Shown piece after piece: positions 21,398 to 34,763 of a stretch of 64,000 nt of DNA. Location of the stretch: NCBI GenBank assembly GCA_001466705.2, contig LATX02000176.1, forward strand, positions 124,001 through 188,000, given 5' to 3'. Position numbers and translations under genes: made by a program. Below the pieces are notes generated by a model. It saw only the letters and a program-made list of their open reading frames with translations, was not told where the DNA came from and did not search any database. Each line of letters begins with the position of its first letter. Position 1 is the first letter of the stretch. Origin of the DNA: Moniliophthora roreri. Its lineage: Eukaryota > Basidiomycota > Agaricomycetes > Agaricales > Marasmiaceae.

Positions 21398-23447
21398 ATG
21401 GGCAACACTCCGTCAAGCAATCTCCACTCGAATCGTCATCGCACGCTTCGCCCACAGCGTTCTGCTCCGATTTTATCCAGAATAAGCTTAGGGTGTGCCT
21501 CTGCGGGCTCCTCTGTTTTTAGTTCGGATAGCTCGCACGCAACCTCTCAAACCTTTATCAAGGAAAAGTCAATACACAGCAGCCGTCCCAGCGAATGCCC
21601 ACCTCTGTTTCCCCCGCCGGCACGTCTATCAACACATGTCGCATATGCACCCACAGCTGATGTACCTTCGGCTGATGCCTCGATCGATTACGACCAGTTT
21701 CTTCGCGAATTCCCTGGTATGTCATTCGGCATGATCTGCTGCAATGCCTGCCATTCAATTACCACCTGACAGAGTATCGCCTAACTTGGATTGTCGATAC
21801 ACTTCGTCGCAGCGATTACAGAAGGCTGGAGCGTGTAGGAGAGACTTATGTGGACTATATGGGCGGATCGCTATATCCAGAGAGTCTCATCCGCGTACAT
21901 ACCGAGTTTTTGAGTGACAATGTTCTGGGAAATACCCATTCGGTCAGCAATAGGTGCGTAGATCAGCCTGTCTGTCAGTGCCTTGTTCGGTATCGCTGAC
22001 GACGTTTGTCGTTCATAGCTCAAAGCTCTCACTGCAATGTTCAGAAGACGCTCGTACTGCCATCCTCATGTTCTTCAAAGCGCCACCTGAGTACACCGTC
22101 GTCTTCACTTCAAATGCCTCTGGAGCTCTTAAGCTCGTCGGGGAGTCATATCCTTTCATCGACGGCAGCAGCTACGTTCTTGGTGCGGACTCGCACAATA
22201 GCGTCCATGGAATCCGAGATTTTGCAACAAATCATGGAGCACGAGTTTGCTATATTCCGTCAACAAACCATGGAGGCTTTGATCCTGCCGTCGCAAAGGT
22301 GGTCGTGCGGTTTCCTTTGTATATGCGCTCAAAAAAACTAAATATACTGAACTACCAGGATATTCTGCTGCAAAATAAGCCTCTGTCGAAAGATCTAACA
22401 CCAAGTCTCTTCGCACTGACAGGACAATCCAATATTACCAACTCGAAGAATCCGCTATCGGTTCTCGACTATGCTTCATCTCTTGGGTATCATACACTTT
22501 TGGATGCTGCCGCCCTGGCTCCAACCTCCCCTGTATCTCTGAAAGAAAATCCGGTCGACGCAATGGCCGTATCGTTCTACAAGATGTTCGGATTTCCGAC
22601 AGGCGTCGGAGCGCTGGTCGTAAAAAAATCATTCCTCCAGCAACTAAAACGTCCATGGTTTGCTGGTGGCACAGTGGATGTCGTTCAAGTACCCGGTAAT
22701 ATTGCGACTATGGCGCATCAACTACATGAACAGTTTGAGGTATGGTCAAGTTTTTTATGTGGCTGTTATGTGGCGTCTTACCATATCGCCGTTAGGACGG
22801 AACCATAAACTATCTAACACTTCCTGCCGTCACTGATGGGCTACGGCTTCTTTCGGCATACCTCCCTTTCTTACCTGTGAGGCTTTCATGCCTTACGCAT
22901 TATCTAGTTACCTCCCTTGCGAAACTCCGTCATGAAATAACGGACATACCTGTCGTCCGAGTCCTATCGCGGCGCCCTCGTAAGCGACCGCGATCTATCG
23001 GTGAGCAATCTGACACAGGTTCCACCGTCTCTGTCATCTTCTCTTTCGTAAGTGCCCGTTCGTTTTGAGTCCCGTTCCATGGCTCATCGAACTTCCACAT
23101 TTCCACAGCCCTCGGGTGAGATGATGCCTAATTCTTTCATTGAATACGCGGCATCACGGAGGAATATCTCCCTCCGGACAGGATGCATGTGTAATCCAGG
23201 GGGAGCAGCAGCTATCCTAAACATTGAAGATGACATGAAGCGCCTCTATCCCGGAGTCACACGAAAAGATTTCGAGGAGTTCATGGGACGAGAACTCGGT
23301 GTCGTACGGATAAGTCTTGGTCTAGGAAGCAATTTCCAGGACGTCTGGAATGTGATCCAGTTTGCGTCTTTGATGGGCATTGAGTCGTCGCGACAGGCGC
23401 TTTGGGATGACTGGACGGAGGCCTCGGGCGTAGGCCAAGCAATTTAA
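21398..23447 (+). CDS. Molybdenum-cofactor-sulfurase-like PLP enzyme (class V aminotransferase fold)
   Basis: A PLP-dependent class V aminotransferase/NifS-like protein resembling the N-terminal domain of MoCo sulfurase. There is no MOSC domain after it. Motifs in order: YVDYMGGSLYPESLI (about 21850), VVFTSNASGALKLVGE, GADSHNSVHGIRDFA, FALTGQSNITNSKNPLSVL, LDAAALAPTSPVSL, MAVSFYKMFGFPTGVGAL (Lys of SFYK binds PLP), PWFAGGTVDVV, and near the C-terminus LRTGCMCNPGGAA, whose Cys would carry the persulfide in true sulfurases. The start chosen is ATG 21398, because it opens MGNTPSSN, an apparent N-myristoylation signal, after a long upstream frame without homology. The Ser-rich N-terminus of about 100 residues is variable. 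At least three introns. The sulfur acceptor is unknown. Confidence 0.85.
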
Positions 23448-23794
23448 TTTACCATTCTAGCTATTTTACCCCCTCATTTTCTCCACTCGGATCGGCACTA
23501 CGTGCTCATTGGACGGATGGAACTGGAATCCTTCACGTTATGGATTGATCTTCACGGTGTAAGATCCAATCACAACTGTATTTTTCGGCACATGTACTTC
23601 TTGTACTACCACCCTCCTTTATCAAACTTATCATACGCTGCCCTTACATCTCTATAGTTTTTTTACATTTATTGTATCGAAATCGTCCCTTTAATGCATA
23701 TCACATCTCAGATCTTGCTTAGATGCCAGCTCCGTGACAGGCCATTCTATATGGTACCGCTCCCGAAATTCCTGCCAAAAAATCGTCGGCTCCG

Positions 23795-26236
23795 TTACTC
23801 GTCTCTCGACGCAATCCTCACTTGCAAGGGCAGCTGGCATCCCTTCTCGAGTTCTCCTTCAATAGTAGGCTGCATAATGAGACATGATTCCCTTCGAATT
23901 TTATGTGACTCCGGAGCCAGAGAGAATTCAAAATTGTCGATAAGCTCCATAAGAAACGCTTGCATCTCCAGTACCCTGCGAAAGCATTTTAGATTACTCA
24001 AGAACAGGACCAGGGACTTGACATAATTACGCGAACCGCCATCCAATGCAGGAACGAACTCCTCCTGAGAACGTCGCCCTGAATTTAAAGGACCAAGCGG
24101 TCAGCATAGAAAGGACGCCATCCGAGAAATGCTTTACAGGTTAGCATAAACGCCCAACGGTGCATCAGTCTTGACACGAGAAGGGCCTAGCCAACGTTCG
24201 GGATTGAATTCATGGGCGTCTTCTCCAAAGATATTTTGATTCCTAGAATTCCGGTCAACCCTGGTATCTCGGCATCGGACATCAAGGTCTCGAACCTGTT
24301 GTATGCAGCGACGGAGGCTACAATCCGGAGTCCTTTTGGGACTGAAAGCTGGGTCACTTTTTCGCCTGTGGTAAGTTCAATGGGGCCTGACAATGGAAGG
24401 ACGTCTTCTCTGGCCGACTGCCTCAAGATGTGCATAGCCACTGGGTGTAGTCGGAGTGATTCCTTTTCATGGTGACATCGTCAGCTCGAATGCTGTTGAA
24501 TACGAGCCGAGAACCTACCTTCAGTACAGAAGACAAATATGGCATCGCATCAAGGTCCTGAACGGTGAACTCTGTATCCCCTCGGTCATGAATAACCTTT
24601 CGCCTAGCACGTATTTCGCGTCGCAAGTTTCCTTGGGTAAGAGGGTGCCTTGAGAGCTCAAGTAATGTCCAACCGAGTCTGCTAGCTGTTCAGGGGCGGC
24701 TTCCCACATTCTATGTGTGGGAATTCACGTACGTATTAGATGAGGTTTCCTGACCAGCGACGATCAGGGTCCTGATAGGCAGTAGGTCAGCACTTATTCA
24801 AGGTGCGAGCAATTCGAAGTCGGATAATACTCGAATCAATTGAGGGCACTTACCGCATCTGCGCGAGTAGCTCCTCTTCGGTGAGTCTCGCCTTTGGCTC
24901 CTCAGAGTGATTTGCTTTCACTAAAATGCCGAATGATATCAGTAGGGTTGGAAGTCAAGATATTATTACGCTGAAGCCAACCTAGCAGGCTCATGATATC
25001 TCTTCGGTCAATATTGCCCTTGAGCAAGGCCGCGGACTTTGACTTGATCAAATCCCTAGCTATTTCATTCGTCATTTCTCCGGTTTTGCGAGTATGGACG
25101 AGTTTGGGATTGGGCGAACGGTCGTTGACGGCACGCAAGACCCGCAGAGGCAGGAATCTTGCAATACTCAAGAAGACAATTTGCCCATTGGTTGTTTGAC
25201 CAAAAGTGCTGGTGCTAAAGTTGACGATCAGAATTCGGGATTGTGTAAGATAAAAAATTGCCCTCAGCTCACAATAGCATACCCAGAGCCCTGGCCAATG
25301 GATTCTCGCGGTTCGTCGTTGCACCAAAGTCGTAGTCAAAAGCAGCTGAATAGAGACACTTCAAATTAATTCACACTATTCTGGTCCTGCACAAACCATG
25401 ACCGAGAGCATCGAGAGTTGCCCGAGAGATGTGGCTCACGACGTTGAGGACTGTGGTTTGCTCCGCTAACGTTCCAATCTCTTCTTGCCACTTTGAAGTG
25501 AGCTAGATAGATTTTGCTGTCGATGTAAGCGAAAAATAAGGTTCGATGACAACTCGTACCAATGTGGCGCAATTGAAGAACAGAGGCAGAAGAGCTTTTA
25601 TCTCCGGCCCTGCGAAACCCGGAAGCATTACTTTCTTTTGCCTGACATGGTCCTCGCCTGTAAAGCCTCATAGTGAGTCCGCATTCGGGCGAGATACGGA
25701 AGAGTATCAATACCGTCTGCCCAAGAAAGCCCCTTCCCGACCATGATACGAGTCAACTCCCTGCGCTCATTGTACTTGTGCCATCTGTATCCGGAAGTTT
25801 GTAGTATGTATTGAAGGGCTTTAGGATCCGCAATCATTAACCGATCTTCCTGGAGAAAGGTATATCAATATCAAGTTCCCCATAACTCCGAGTAGATCGT
25901 ACTCCGAATGGTGCGGTGAAGCGGATGACATCGCCATGTGATCGTTGCCACTCAAAGTCGGTCTACAATAAGTCGTGGGTATAAGTCGTTTCGAAGCACG
26001 TTGCAAAACGGACCTCTCCTGCTTGACGTTGTAGTAACTCTGGCATGTTCCCTGCAGGTATATATAAATCTGTATTGAGTCCGATTCTGGACATCACATG
26101 AATAACGCCTCATACCTAGAAGGAATGAGCCTCTGTCTGGTCCGGGGACATGTCGAATTACAGAGAAACGCAGTTTACGCCAAAGCCAGCCTAGAAGCAG
26201 GACGCAGGCAACGATAGTCAAAGACAGGGCGGTCAT
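23795..26236 (-). CDS. Cytochrome P450 monooxygenase (first copy)
   Basis: A membrane-anchored fungal P450. ATG 26234-26236 opens MTALSLTIVACVLLLGWLW, a hydrophobic anchor, then IRHVPGPDRGSFLLG (proline hinge). The C-helix region ALQYILQTSGYRWHKY leads to GKGLSWADG. The I-helix is LIVAGQETSSN (about 24750). The K-helix ExxR is ESLR in LKESLRLHPVAM, and appears only after splicing an intron of about 56 bp ending ...atgaaaag near 24477. The meander gives PSRVKTDAPLGVYANL. The heme loop is FSGGVRSCIGWRFA after the intron at about 24078-24137. The last exon ends at 23795. All hallmark residues are present, so the gene looks intact. It diverges from YTM1; the substrate is unknown. Confidence 0.88.
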
Positions 26237-26777
26237 GTTGCGACTCTGTATTGAAACTAGGCAGCTTTTATATGCTACTGATGGAAATGGATAAGAAACA
26301 CGATGCATTAATATCGCTCTTGACATCGTTCCTAGCGCTGAAGCGCTGAAGGCTTCTGACCTGGTAAAGCTTCAGAGTGTCGAGAACTATGGGTGCGTAT
26401 ATTTGAAAAGTTAGAAACTAGCGCTTGGAGACAAGATGCTTGTTAAATATCGTGTAGCAACAGCAGTAGCACATTCCAGGTTTTCAAGTAAAGGACACAG
26501 CGATATCCGGATGCCCGGAACTGTCAGTGCTGTCTTCCCAAGCATGACTTCGTTCTCCATTCAGGCAATGTTCTATACCCTTGTGACTTGAGTTTTGTTC
26601 CCGGGGTATGTCAAGGAGACGTAAGACGGCCCCATTTGAGTGAAGAGGTAAGGAGCAAGGTGGCTGTGTTACAGTCCATCGGTCCTAGTGGACCGACTTC
26701 AGGCTGTGACACAGACTCATAACGGTCTGTGACAAAATTTTTTCGCGTCGCGCCTCGATATCCAGAAAACCATCATC

Positions 26778-28255
26778 ATGGCTTCAACAGGTCCATCGTG
26801 CCCTATAATATTTACGACTCAAACGCCATATCCTCTACCGACACAAAAATACATGATTCCGACGAATTGGAAGCGTTTCCAGCTTTCACAGCTCATCAAT
26901 AAAGCTCTGTCTCTTCCGAAACCGGTCCCATTCGACTTTTTGATCAGAGGAGAGGTTCTGAGAACGAGTTTAGCGCAATGGTGTCAGGAGCATGGGGTCG
27001 GAGAGGTGTGCCTACTAATCATCATTACAAATACGGTTCACTGACCTCACAAGTGATAGGAAGAAACATTAGAGCTGGAATACATAGAGTCGATCATGCC
27101 ACCGCAGAAAATGTCGGAAATTCCTCACGAAGACTGGGTGGCGTCTGTGAAATGTGAAATGCAAGGGTAAGCACTCATCATGAGATTTGGGCAGTTCCTG
27201 AGGTTTGTGGTTCGCCAGGTATTTCTGGACGGCATCCTATGATGGACATTTACGTGCATTTGACTACTCAAAGAATTTAATATTCAGCACGTTGGCGCAT
27301 TCAGCCCCCGTGACATCCGTCTGCATAATACCTTCTCAAAACGACGACCAAACGTCACATTTACTCGTAACAGCATCGCACGATCTCTCGGCGCAGCTAA
27401 TTCAAATTTCTCTTCCACCCGACCCCTCTCAAAAGCCTACATCTAAGCCACTTGCAAAACTTCACCTTCACACCGGTCCCTTGTCGTCTATCGCGTCAAA
27501 TTCTTCCGGCTCTCGTCTTCTCACTTCATCATGGGACGGCTTGATCGGTGTATGGGATACCGCCATACCAATCTCAGATGAAGTTCCCGAACCAGCAATC
27601 ACGGACAGGGAGCGCAAGAAACGGAGAAAACTAAATGGCGAAGATGATCCCGTGAGCAAGCCAAAGAGAAAGATACCAATGACGGTGCTCAAGTCCCATA
27701 CAGCGAGAGTATCTCGTGTCATCTTTGGAGGTGATGGTGCGGCCTACAGTTGTGGGTTCGACTCCACTGTGCGGCTGTGGGACGTTGAGAACGGGGTCTG
27801 TACACATACCATTGTGAGTGCTTGATTGATGAAGGTGGGAGGCGCCATCTAACGTACACTTTCTATAGACAGCGTCCGAGAAGCCCTTTGTGGATCTAAC
27901 TTTGAACGCGGATGGTAATATAGCACTGGCGGCATCAACAGACCGTACCGTTACTCTATACGACGTACGAAGTGGTTTATCGAGCGTGAATGCGTCCTCG
28001 GGTTCGCTTTTGCATCCAGCTACCCCGTCGTGCCTTGCTTCGGGAACGACGCCGCATCAAATTATTAGTGGTGCTTACGACGGCATTGCGCGACTGTGGG
28101 ACTTACGCAGTACCAAGGTTGCCATGGCCAGCTTCAAGGCTTGGGATGGCCAGAAGAAGGTCCTGAGTGTAGATTGGAAAAGAGGTCTAGTTGGTGTTGG
28201 AGGAGAAGGAGGTCTGGAGGTCTGGAAAGCGGCAGAAGATACTCAACGGCAGTGA
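26778..28255 (+). CDS. YTM1: Ribosome biogenesis protein YTM1 (WDR12), NLE + WD40
   Basis: A member of the Nop7-Erb1-Ytm1 (PeBoW) complex that acts in the nucleolus in 27S pre-rRNA processing and 60S assembly. Ytm1 is the target of the Rea1 AAA ATPase through its N-terminal UBL/NLE-type domain. The N-terminus reads CPIIFTTQTPYPLPTQKYMI and then NWKRFQLSQLINKALSL (NLE). Introns near 27007 and 27167 lead to the propeller: WTASYDGHLRAFDY, SHDLSAQLIQISLP, LTSSWDGLIGVWDT, GFDSTVRLWDVENG, STDRTVTLYDVRSG, GAYDGIARLWDLRS. A basic insertion (KKRRKLNG...KPKRK, about 27620-27680) looks like a nuclear signal. Stop TGA 28253-28255. Confidence 0.92.
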
Positions 28256-28760
28256 TAGGGACCTGAGGGTGACGTGTGTATATACTCGGCAGTTACTTTG
28301 CGCCTACCTAGTTGCAGTGCACATCACTGATGAGGCCCTTGCTACGTGGGTGTTTACCTTAAACACGTCTGGAGCCTGACCTGCTTCTACTATTGTTTAA
28401 AATAATTCAGTTGTACTCGACTAACTACGCGAGCCTTTTGCTTTGTGATACATGCTCGGCAAGTTGAATGAAAAATCTTGACGCCCAGTGCAGTCTGTGG
28501 TAATGGCCACGGCATGCTACTTCGGCAGGAGTAACTCCTAGCTCTTCCTCGCACCACAATCATGCCACACTGTGCCCCGATGATATCGAATACCCATCTT
28601 CTGGCATCGCTTTCCTGCGTCGGTCCTATCGCATATGTAAGTGTTCGGAGGCTATCCTTTGCTCCATTATTCCGCCGTTCAATGGACATACGTACATATG
28701 GGCGCTCAAAATTGTTTAAATAGCTTCGAGCCATGAATAGCGTAGGGTTCTCACTCCATC

Positions 28761-31351
28761 ATGTCCCAAAAACCGAACTGGCGGCGAGGACGCAGAGGCG
28801 GCAGGACCCACAAGGAACGTGTAACATATCCCCAGAGGAAGAAAGATCTTGGCCTTCTGGTTACTGATGAGCTAGAGAGTGCGTTGGCGTCATGCAAAGA
28901 AAGAGTTGGGCGGATAGCTAGGGAATGTAGGGCCAGGAATCGGAAGTTTAGGTATACGGTCCCTGGGTATACTTGGGATTGAAGAAGGATTACTGATGCG
29001 ACAAGCAGAGACATCGAGTTCGACCTCGAAAACGACCGGGAGAGGTGCCTACATGGCCTTGGTTCAGACGAAACCTATGAGCCAGCCGATGTTCAACGAA
29101 TTACTGAAATATTCAAAAACCCGCAATTCTTCATCGACGGTGCTGATTCAAACGACCTCGTACAAGGACAGATCGGTAACTGCTGGTTTATCTCGGCTTT
29201 GGCAACGATGGCAACGGCTGGAGGTCTCGTGGAGAAATTTTGCGTAGCGGTGCGTCGATCATTACCCTCCAAACGTACCGTCCCTCATCTCTATGCTAGA
29301 GAGACGAAAAAGTCGGTGTATACGGCTTCATCTTTTTCAGAGATAACGCCTGGGTCACTGTCATCATTGACGAGTGCGTTTCATGCGTACCGTGGTTTCC
29401 TCGTGGTGTTAATTGATCGGTTTTGTGCAGCATGGTGTTTACTGCGATTCCAAAGTTTGAGGAGCTCAGCGCTCAAGAGAAGCAGCTCTACCATAATGAC
29501 AAAGAATTGTACAACAACTCGGCGAGGAAGAACGGCAAAGGCCTGTATTTTGCTAAATCTGGTCAACAGGGAGAGACTTGGGTATCCCTCATTGAAAAGG
29601 CGTATGCGAAGCTCCATGGGTCTTATGGAGCGTTGGCGGGAGGATTTTCATCCGAGGCAATTGAGGATCTGACAGGGTATGTTTGTTCACCGGACTCTGG
29701 CAACCAGTCTCAACGCCTTGTGCAGGGGTGTCTCTACGTACATTCCAACGAAGGTTTGCTATAGACGCAGTTCACAATCACCGAATGCATCTAACTTGTC
29801 CTTATTGCAGGATATCCTCGACATCGACAAGTTCTGGAAGGAAGAGCTTCTCAAAGCCAACGTTGACCGCTTGTTTGGATGCTCATACAAGTCACTGAAC
29901 GGAGCACGGAGTGGTCAGGACGAAGTCAAGATTAACGGTCTTATTGGGAGCCATGCTTACTCAGTCCTGCGTGCCGTCGAATGCAAAGGAAAACGGTTTG
30001 TGGTGCTTCGTAATCCATGGGGTCAAGGCGAATGGACTGGGCCCTGGTCTGATGGCTCCAAGGAATGGACGCCAGAATGGCTGGAAATCTTACCAAAGCT
30101 GGGGCATTTCTTCGGCGATGATGGGCAGTTTGTCATGGAATGTGCGTCCCGTTCTACCTGAGTTCTTCCTGATCCTGATTGTCAGCCTAGACAAGGACTT
30201 TCTCGATGTCTGGGATCATGTGGATCGCACACTTCTGTTTGATCCTATATGGGTGATGTCGTCTCAATGGCTACATGTACCTGCACGGCCTCCTCTCTCT
30301 GCATGGTCGTATGGAGATATTTCCTGTGAGCAATAAGCGCCGATTACTACGCTGTTTACTGAGTTTACGTGGCAGTCACATTTACATTGCCGGAACCTTC
30401 TACAACACTCATCGTGCTGTCGCAACTCGATAACCGGTATTTTAAGAAGATCTCCGGTCGTTGTGCATGGAGATTCGACTTTCTGCTCTACAAAGAGGGC
30501 GAAGATGAATATTTGGCCGAATCCGCCCATTCAAGATTCAAATCTCGAAGTATAAATCTGGAAATCGACCTGGAAGCTGGGAACTACGTTGTCCATGTGA
30601 GTGTACTCTGTATCACTTCGAACGCGATGCTCAAGTACCTTAGGTCCGGTTAGATCGCCTTGTACTTCGGGATGAGGTGAGATATCATTCAAGAAGTTGA
30701 TGATTCTGTCGTAATCCACTCCACAGGATTACATGGAAAAGATAGTGGCAGACATACCAGAGAGAGTCTTGACGCGAGTCTTGACCGAGAGAGCGAGGGC
30801 GCGCTCCATTGCAACTAGTACGTTCTACTTCCTCGAGTGTGCTCAGACATTATCTGACATTCTTCGTAGACTTCGACTTCATGTAAGAACTCCTACCATG
30901 AAGCTTGGAACGACACTTCTTACTTTGCGTTTTCAGGACCGAAGGAATGCACCTTCCGTTACCTCTTTCGTGCATCGCTGGTCGGAGTCTGCAGCAACTG
31001 AAGCAATCTTCTATCGAGGAAGCAGCAGCCGCAGAGTCTCGCGATGAAGAAGATACTCCTACAATCCATGTTGAGGAAGACGACGAGGAGGTCGATAAAG
31101 TCAGCGAGGTTGCAGATACTATTTCTCTTTCTGGATCCGATCCACTGGAAGGCGAGGAATATTCGCGGCCTCCCCATGAGGATGGCGGAAAGCCGTTACA
31201 AGGAAAACCGTCGCAGAAGCAAAAGTCTTCCGCTGATGATGACGGCGAGCCAGAGGTTTCTGAACTCAATTCCCTGTTCTTGGGATTGAAAGTTTACACC
31301 CACAAAGATGCTCCCGCAACGATCAGCGGCCAGCTGCTGCATGAAATTTAG
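28761..31351 (+). CDS. Calpain-like cysteine protease, copy A
   Basis: A CysPc-domain protein. A basic N-terminus ([13 protein letters not shown]) and a short helix ([19 protein letters not shown]) precede the protease. The active-site Cys is in [14 protein letters not shown] (about residue 122), the His in [14 protein letters not shown], and the Asn in [14 protein letters not shown], so the calpain triad is complete. A C2-like domain III region follows ([29 protein letters not shown]), then a coiled [15 protein letters not shown], an acidic stretch (about 31040-31110), and the conserved tail [20 protein letters not shown]. More than ten exons with short introns. Calpain family proteases are usually calcium-responsive, but no penta-EF hand is present. 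First of three same-strand paralogs. The oxyanion region has GNCW where the others have GDCW. Confidence 0.85.
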
Positions 31352-31972
31352 ACACGACACATCCATGCCATACCGTATATCATGCAACATCCTAGTATCA
31401 TCGATATCTCATTGCTCATCCTACTTTGCTATCGTAGTTTTCACACTGTATTTAAATTTTGTTGTGCTTTCAATGGACAAGGTTGGATAGGACTTTTTTT
31501 TGTTTCGCCCTTCTACGTCCCCAGCAGGTGCCGGTCTCGTGAGGCCGCTGACGATCAATTGACGATCCGTTACTAAGTAGGCCCCCAGGGGACAACCAGG
31601 GCTCGTCCGAGCTATCGCGAGCCTCTCACGTTTGACAGTATAATCATTTGTTGATGCGTACCATCATGCAGACACGCAAATCCTTAGTCAATTGTCCCAT
31701 CCTGCCGCCGACTCTACTCGAAAATCAGCGCCTGCCGTATCTACTATATACATCACGTCGTCTCAGCACTGGGAATGTCGATTTTCACGCGTATAGAAGC
31801 AATAATTCATCACTTACCCAGGCCAGCATAATGCGTTTGCGTTTGATGCCCCATTCGCGAGCACCGCAAAAAGTTGATCATCATTCCCCCTGCGCTGTGC
31901 CGAGAGAACATTTCGATGGTGGTTTATAAAGAGCCATAGAATGGATTACGACGCCAAATACGAACACCTATA

Positions 31973-34444
31973 ATGGGAGAGAAGTCACCAAAAACTTTGA
32001 AACGCAGTAGCAAAGGTGGAAAAACCAAAAAAAAAGAGCAAGCCTGGCAAGGACTACCCGCAGAGGAGAGAGGATTTCGCCATTGCAATTATCGAGGAGC
32101 TTGAACGTGCTGCAGAGTCATGTAGGCTAGAAGTGGAGCGTATTTCCATGGAATGCAGAGCTAGTAACAGGAAATTCAGGTACGACGTTCGTTTTTGGAT
32201 CCCATCCCATGCATGAAGTGAAACCGAGTCTTTTGTAGGGATTCTGATTTCGACCTCGAGAAAGACCGAAACATATGCCTGCATGGCATTTATGACGAGA
32301 AGCCATACGATCCATCCGACGTCCAGCGCGTCAGTGAAATATTTAAAGACCCGCAGTTCTTCGTTGATGGTGCAGATTCCAATGATATCGTCCAAGGCGC
32401 TATCGGGGACTGCTGGTTCGTTTCTGCATTGGCGACATTGTCCACTGCTGAAGCTCTGCTGGAACAATGCTGTCCTGCGGTAAGTCGTTGCTTTACCATA
32501 GTGTCAGTAAACATGTAGCTGATCTTATCCGTCTATAGAGGGACGAAGAAGTCGGAGTATATGGATTCATCTTTTTCAGAGATAAAGCCTGGGAAACAGT
32601 CATCATTGACGAGTAAGTCGTGATAGGCGAGCTGCTATGGCTGAAACTAACTCTCCTCTCAAGCTACTTGTATACTTCGATACCAAAGTTCGAGGAGCTC
32701 AAAGCAAGTGAAAGGGAGCTATACCATAACGACAAACAACTATACAACAATTCTGCCAGGAAGAATGGGAAAGGGCTATACTTCGGAAAGTCTGCCACAG
32801 ACGAGGAGACTTGGGTCCCGCTCATCGAGAAAGCTTACGCCAAACTTCATGGATGCTACTACGCATTGTCTGGTGGTTACTCCAATGAAGGTGTTGAAGA
32901 CCTTACTGGGTACGTGACTCACTTTTTGGACCCGCTCTTTCCTCATTCCCCGTCTGCCAACAGCGGCATATCTACCTACGTTGCGGTCAGGGTATGTGGA
33001 CTTCATTGATTTTGACATCAGCTGCTGACATTTCTACACGATTAGGACATCTTCGATACTGACAGATTCTGGAGTGAAGAGCTTTTGAAAGCCAATATCG
33101 ATCGCTTGTTTGGATGCTCTTACAAGTCTCTGGATGGAACCCGCAGTGGCGACGACGATATCAAGATAAATGGTCTGATTGGCGGTCACGCGTACTCAGT
33201 ACTTCGTGCCGTCGAACACAAGGGCAAACGATTTGTCGTTATCCGTAACCCGTGGGGAGAGGGAGAGTGGACTGGCCCATGGGCAGACGGTTCAAAGGAG
33301 TGGACGCCAGAGTGGCTCGAAGCTATACCGGTGCTAGGGCATATGTTTGGTGACGATGGCCAATTTGTGATGGAATGTAAGTTTCCAGTTGCATGTAGCG
33401 CATGAGACTCAACCTTGCGTAGATAAGGACTTCCTAGAGTGTTGGGACCACATCAGCCGCAATCTTTTATTGGATTCTAGTTGGGTCATGTCCTGCCAAT
33501 GGCTCCATGTCCGGACAAAGGTCCCTTTCCGTCCTGGTTCCTATGGAGATGTTTCCTGTCAGTGGTACTCCCAGCCCACTCCTTCCTCTACTCTTGACTA
33601 ATTTGTTGACTGTAGTCACGTTTTCATTGCCTGAATCTACCCCTGCAATCATTGTACTGTCTCAGATCGACAAAAGATACTTCGAGCCGATACCGGGTCG
33701 TTGCGCATGGCGATTTGAATTCGTTTTATTTAAGGAGGGACAGAAAGAGCCTATCGGAAAATCGTCACACACAAGAGTAGAGCCCCGCAGCGTGAATCTC
33801 GAGATAGAGCTCGAGGCCGGAGATTACGTTGTTCATGTAAGACATTAGCTTTCGCTTTCCATTTCCTGTTTGACTGGTGTCAGGTTCGCCTTGATCGTCG
33901 GGAGGTCCGCGAACAGGTGAAGCGTTCCATTGCTTCCGGAAGATAACTATCTCACCTTTCACAGGGCTACTTGAAAGAGATAGAGGAAGAGAAGCCCCAG
34001 CGAGCGATGATTCGGGTGTTTAAAGAGAGGGCCAAGGGCCGGTCTCTTGCTGCCAGTGAGTTATTCGTTCGGGAGCCCAGAACACGAAACTGACTTCTAA
34101 CCCCTACAGACTATAACGCAAAGTAAGCACGCATCGGGACGTTTTATGATTCAAACTAATCTTGGTTTTCCTGTGCTTATAGACCCGAAGTTAAACGCTT
34201 ACCCCAGCCTCTCTCCAACTTTGCCGGCAGGAGCCTAGCGACAGCGGAGTCGGAAGAAGAATCCACTGACGACGAGGAATCTTCCTCAGAGGAAGAGGAG
34301 GAGGAGAAGGAAGACAAGGAGGAGGTAGAGCTCAAGGTATCTGACCTTAATTCCATCTTCTTGGGATTGAAGGTGTACACCCATGAAGACGCGCCGGCAT
34401 CTGTCAGTGGCCAATTGAGTACACGTGCACGACCGAGAAAGTAG
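31973..34444 (+). CDS. Calpain-like cysteine protease, copy B (one-base frameshift near the N-terminus)
   Basis: Same architecture as copy A. The start chosen is ATG 31973, giving [13 protein letters not shown], collinear with copy C ([14 protein letters not shown]). A run of nine A (32027-32035) throws the frame by one; copy C supports eight. Downstream everything is intact: [14 protein letters not shown] (Cys), [16 protein letters not shown] (His), [14 protein letters not shown] (Asn), domain [16 protein letters not shown] and [17 protein letters not shown], coiled [18 protein letters not shown], a Ser/Glu-rich acidic stretch (about 34245-34320) and the tail [20 protein letters not shown]. 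The frameshift could be a homopolymer reading error or a real inactivation. The protein is about 640 residues if the frame is intact. Confidence 0.82.
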
Positions 34445-34763
34445 CAACACGTGCAGTGTATTTTATAGATCGATCTCGCGGGTGGTGCCGCGGCCACATG
34501 CAATATGCGTTTAGTTATAGTGTGAAGTTGACGATACTTGGGTTTCCTCTACAGAAGTAACAATCCTGCAGTAACATTATACGGACGTGGGGTCCGGGCC
34601 GACTAGGTCACCGATGTAACCCTAATTGTAAGCCGACGAGTTTCCACGCGAATCAGCTAAGTACTATACGTAAGTTACATTCCTTGTTCTGATTCACGGG
34701 CATACAGACTAGAATAGACATCATTGCCTTTCTCGTCACTCCCAACTCCCATCTTCCTTGCAA

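Noticed and set aside
24440..24560. First reading that P450 copy one lacks the ExxR motif
   Set aside because: Using the acceptor ...atgaaaag instead of ...cacccag restores ESLR in frame, so the K-helix motif is intact.
28390..28734. A 114-codon minus-strand frame between YTM1 and calpain copy A
   Set aside because: No motif, no splice context, and it covers the presumed promoter of copy A; likely chance.
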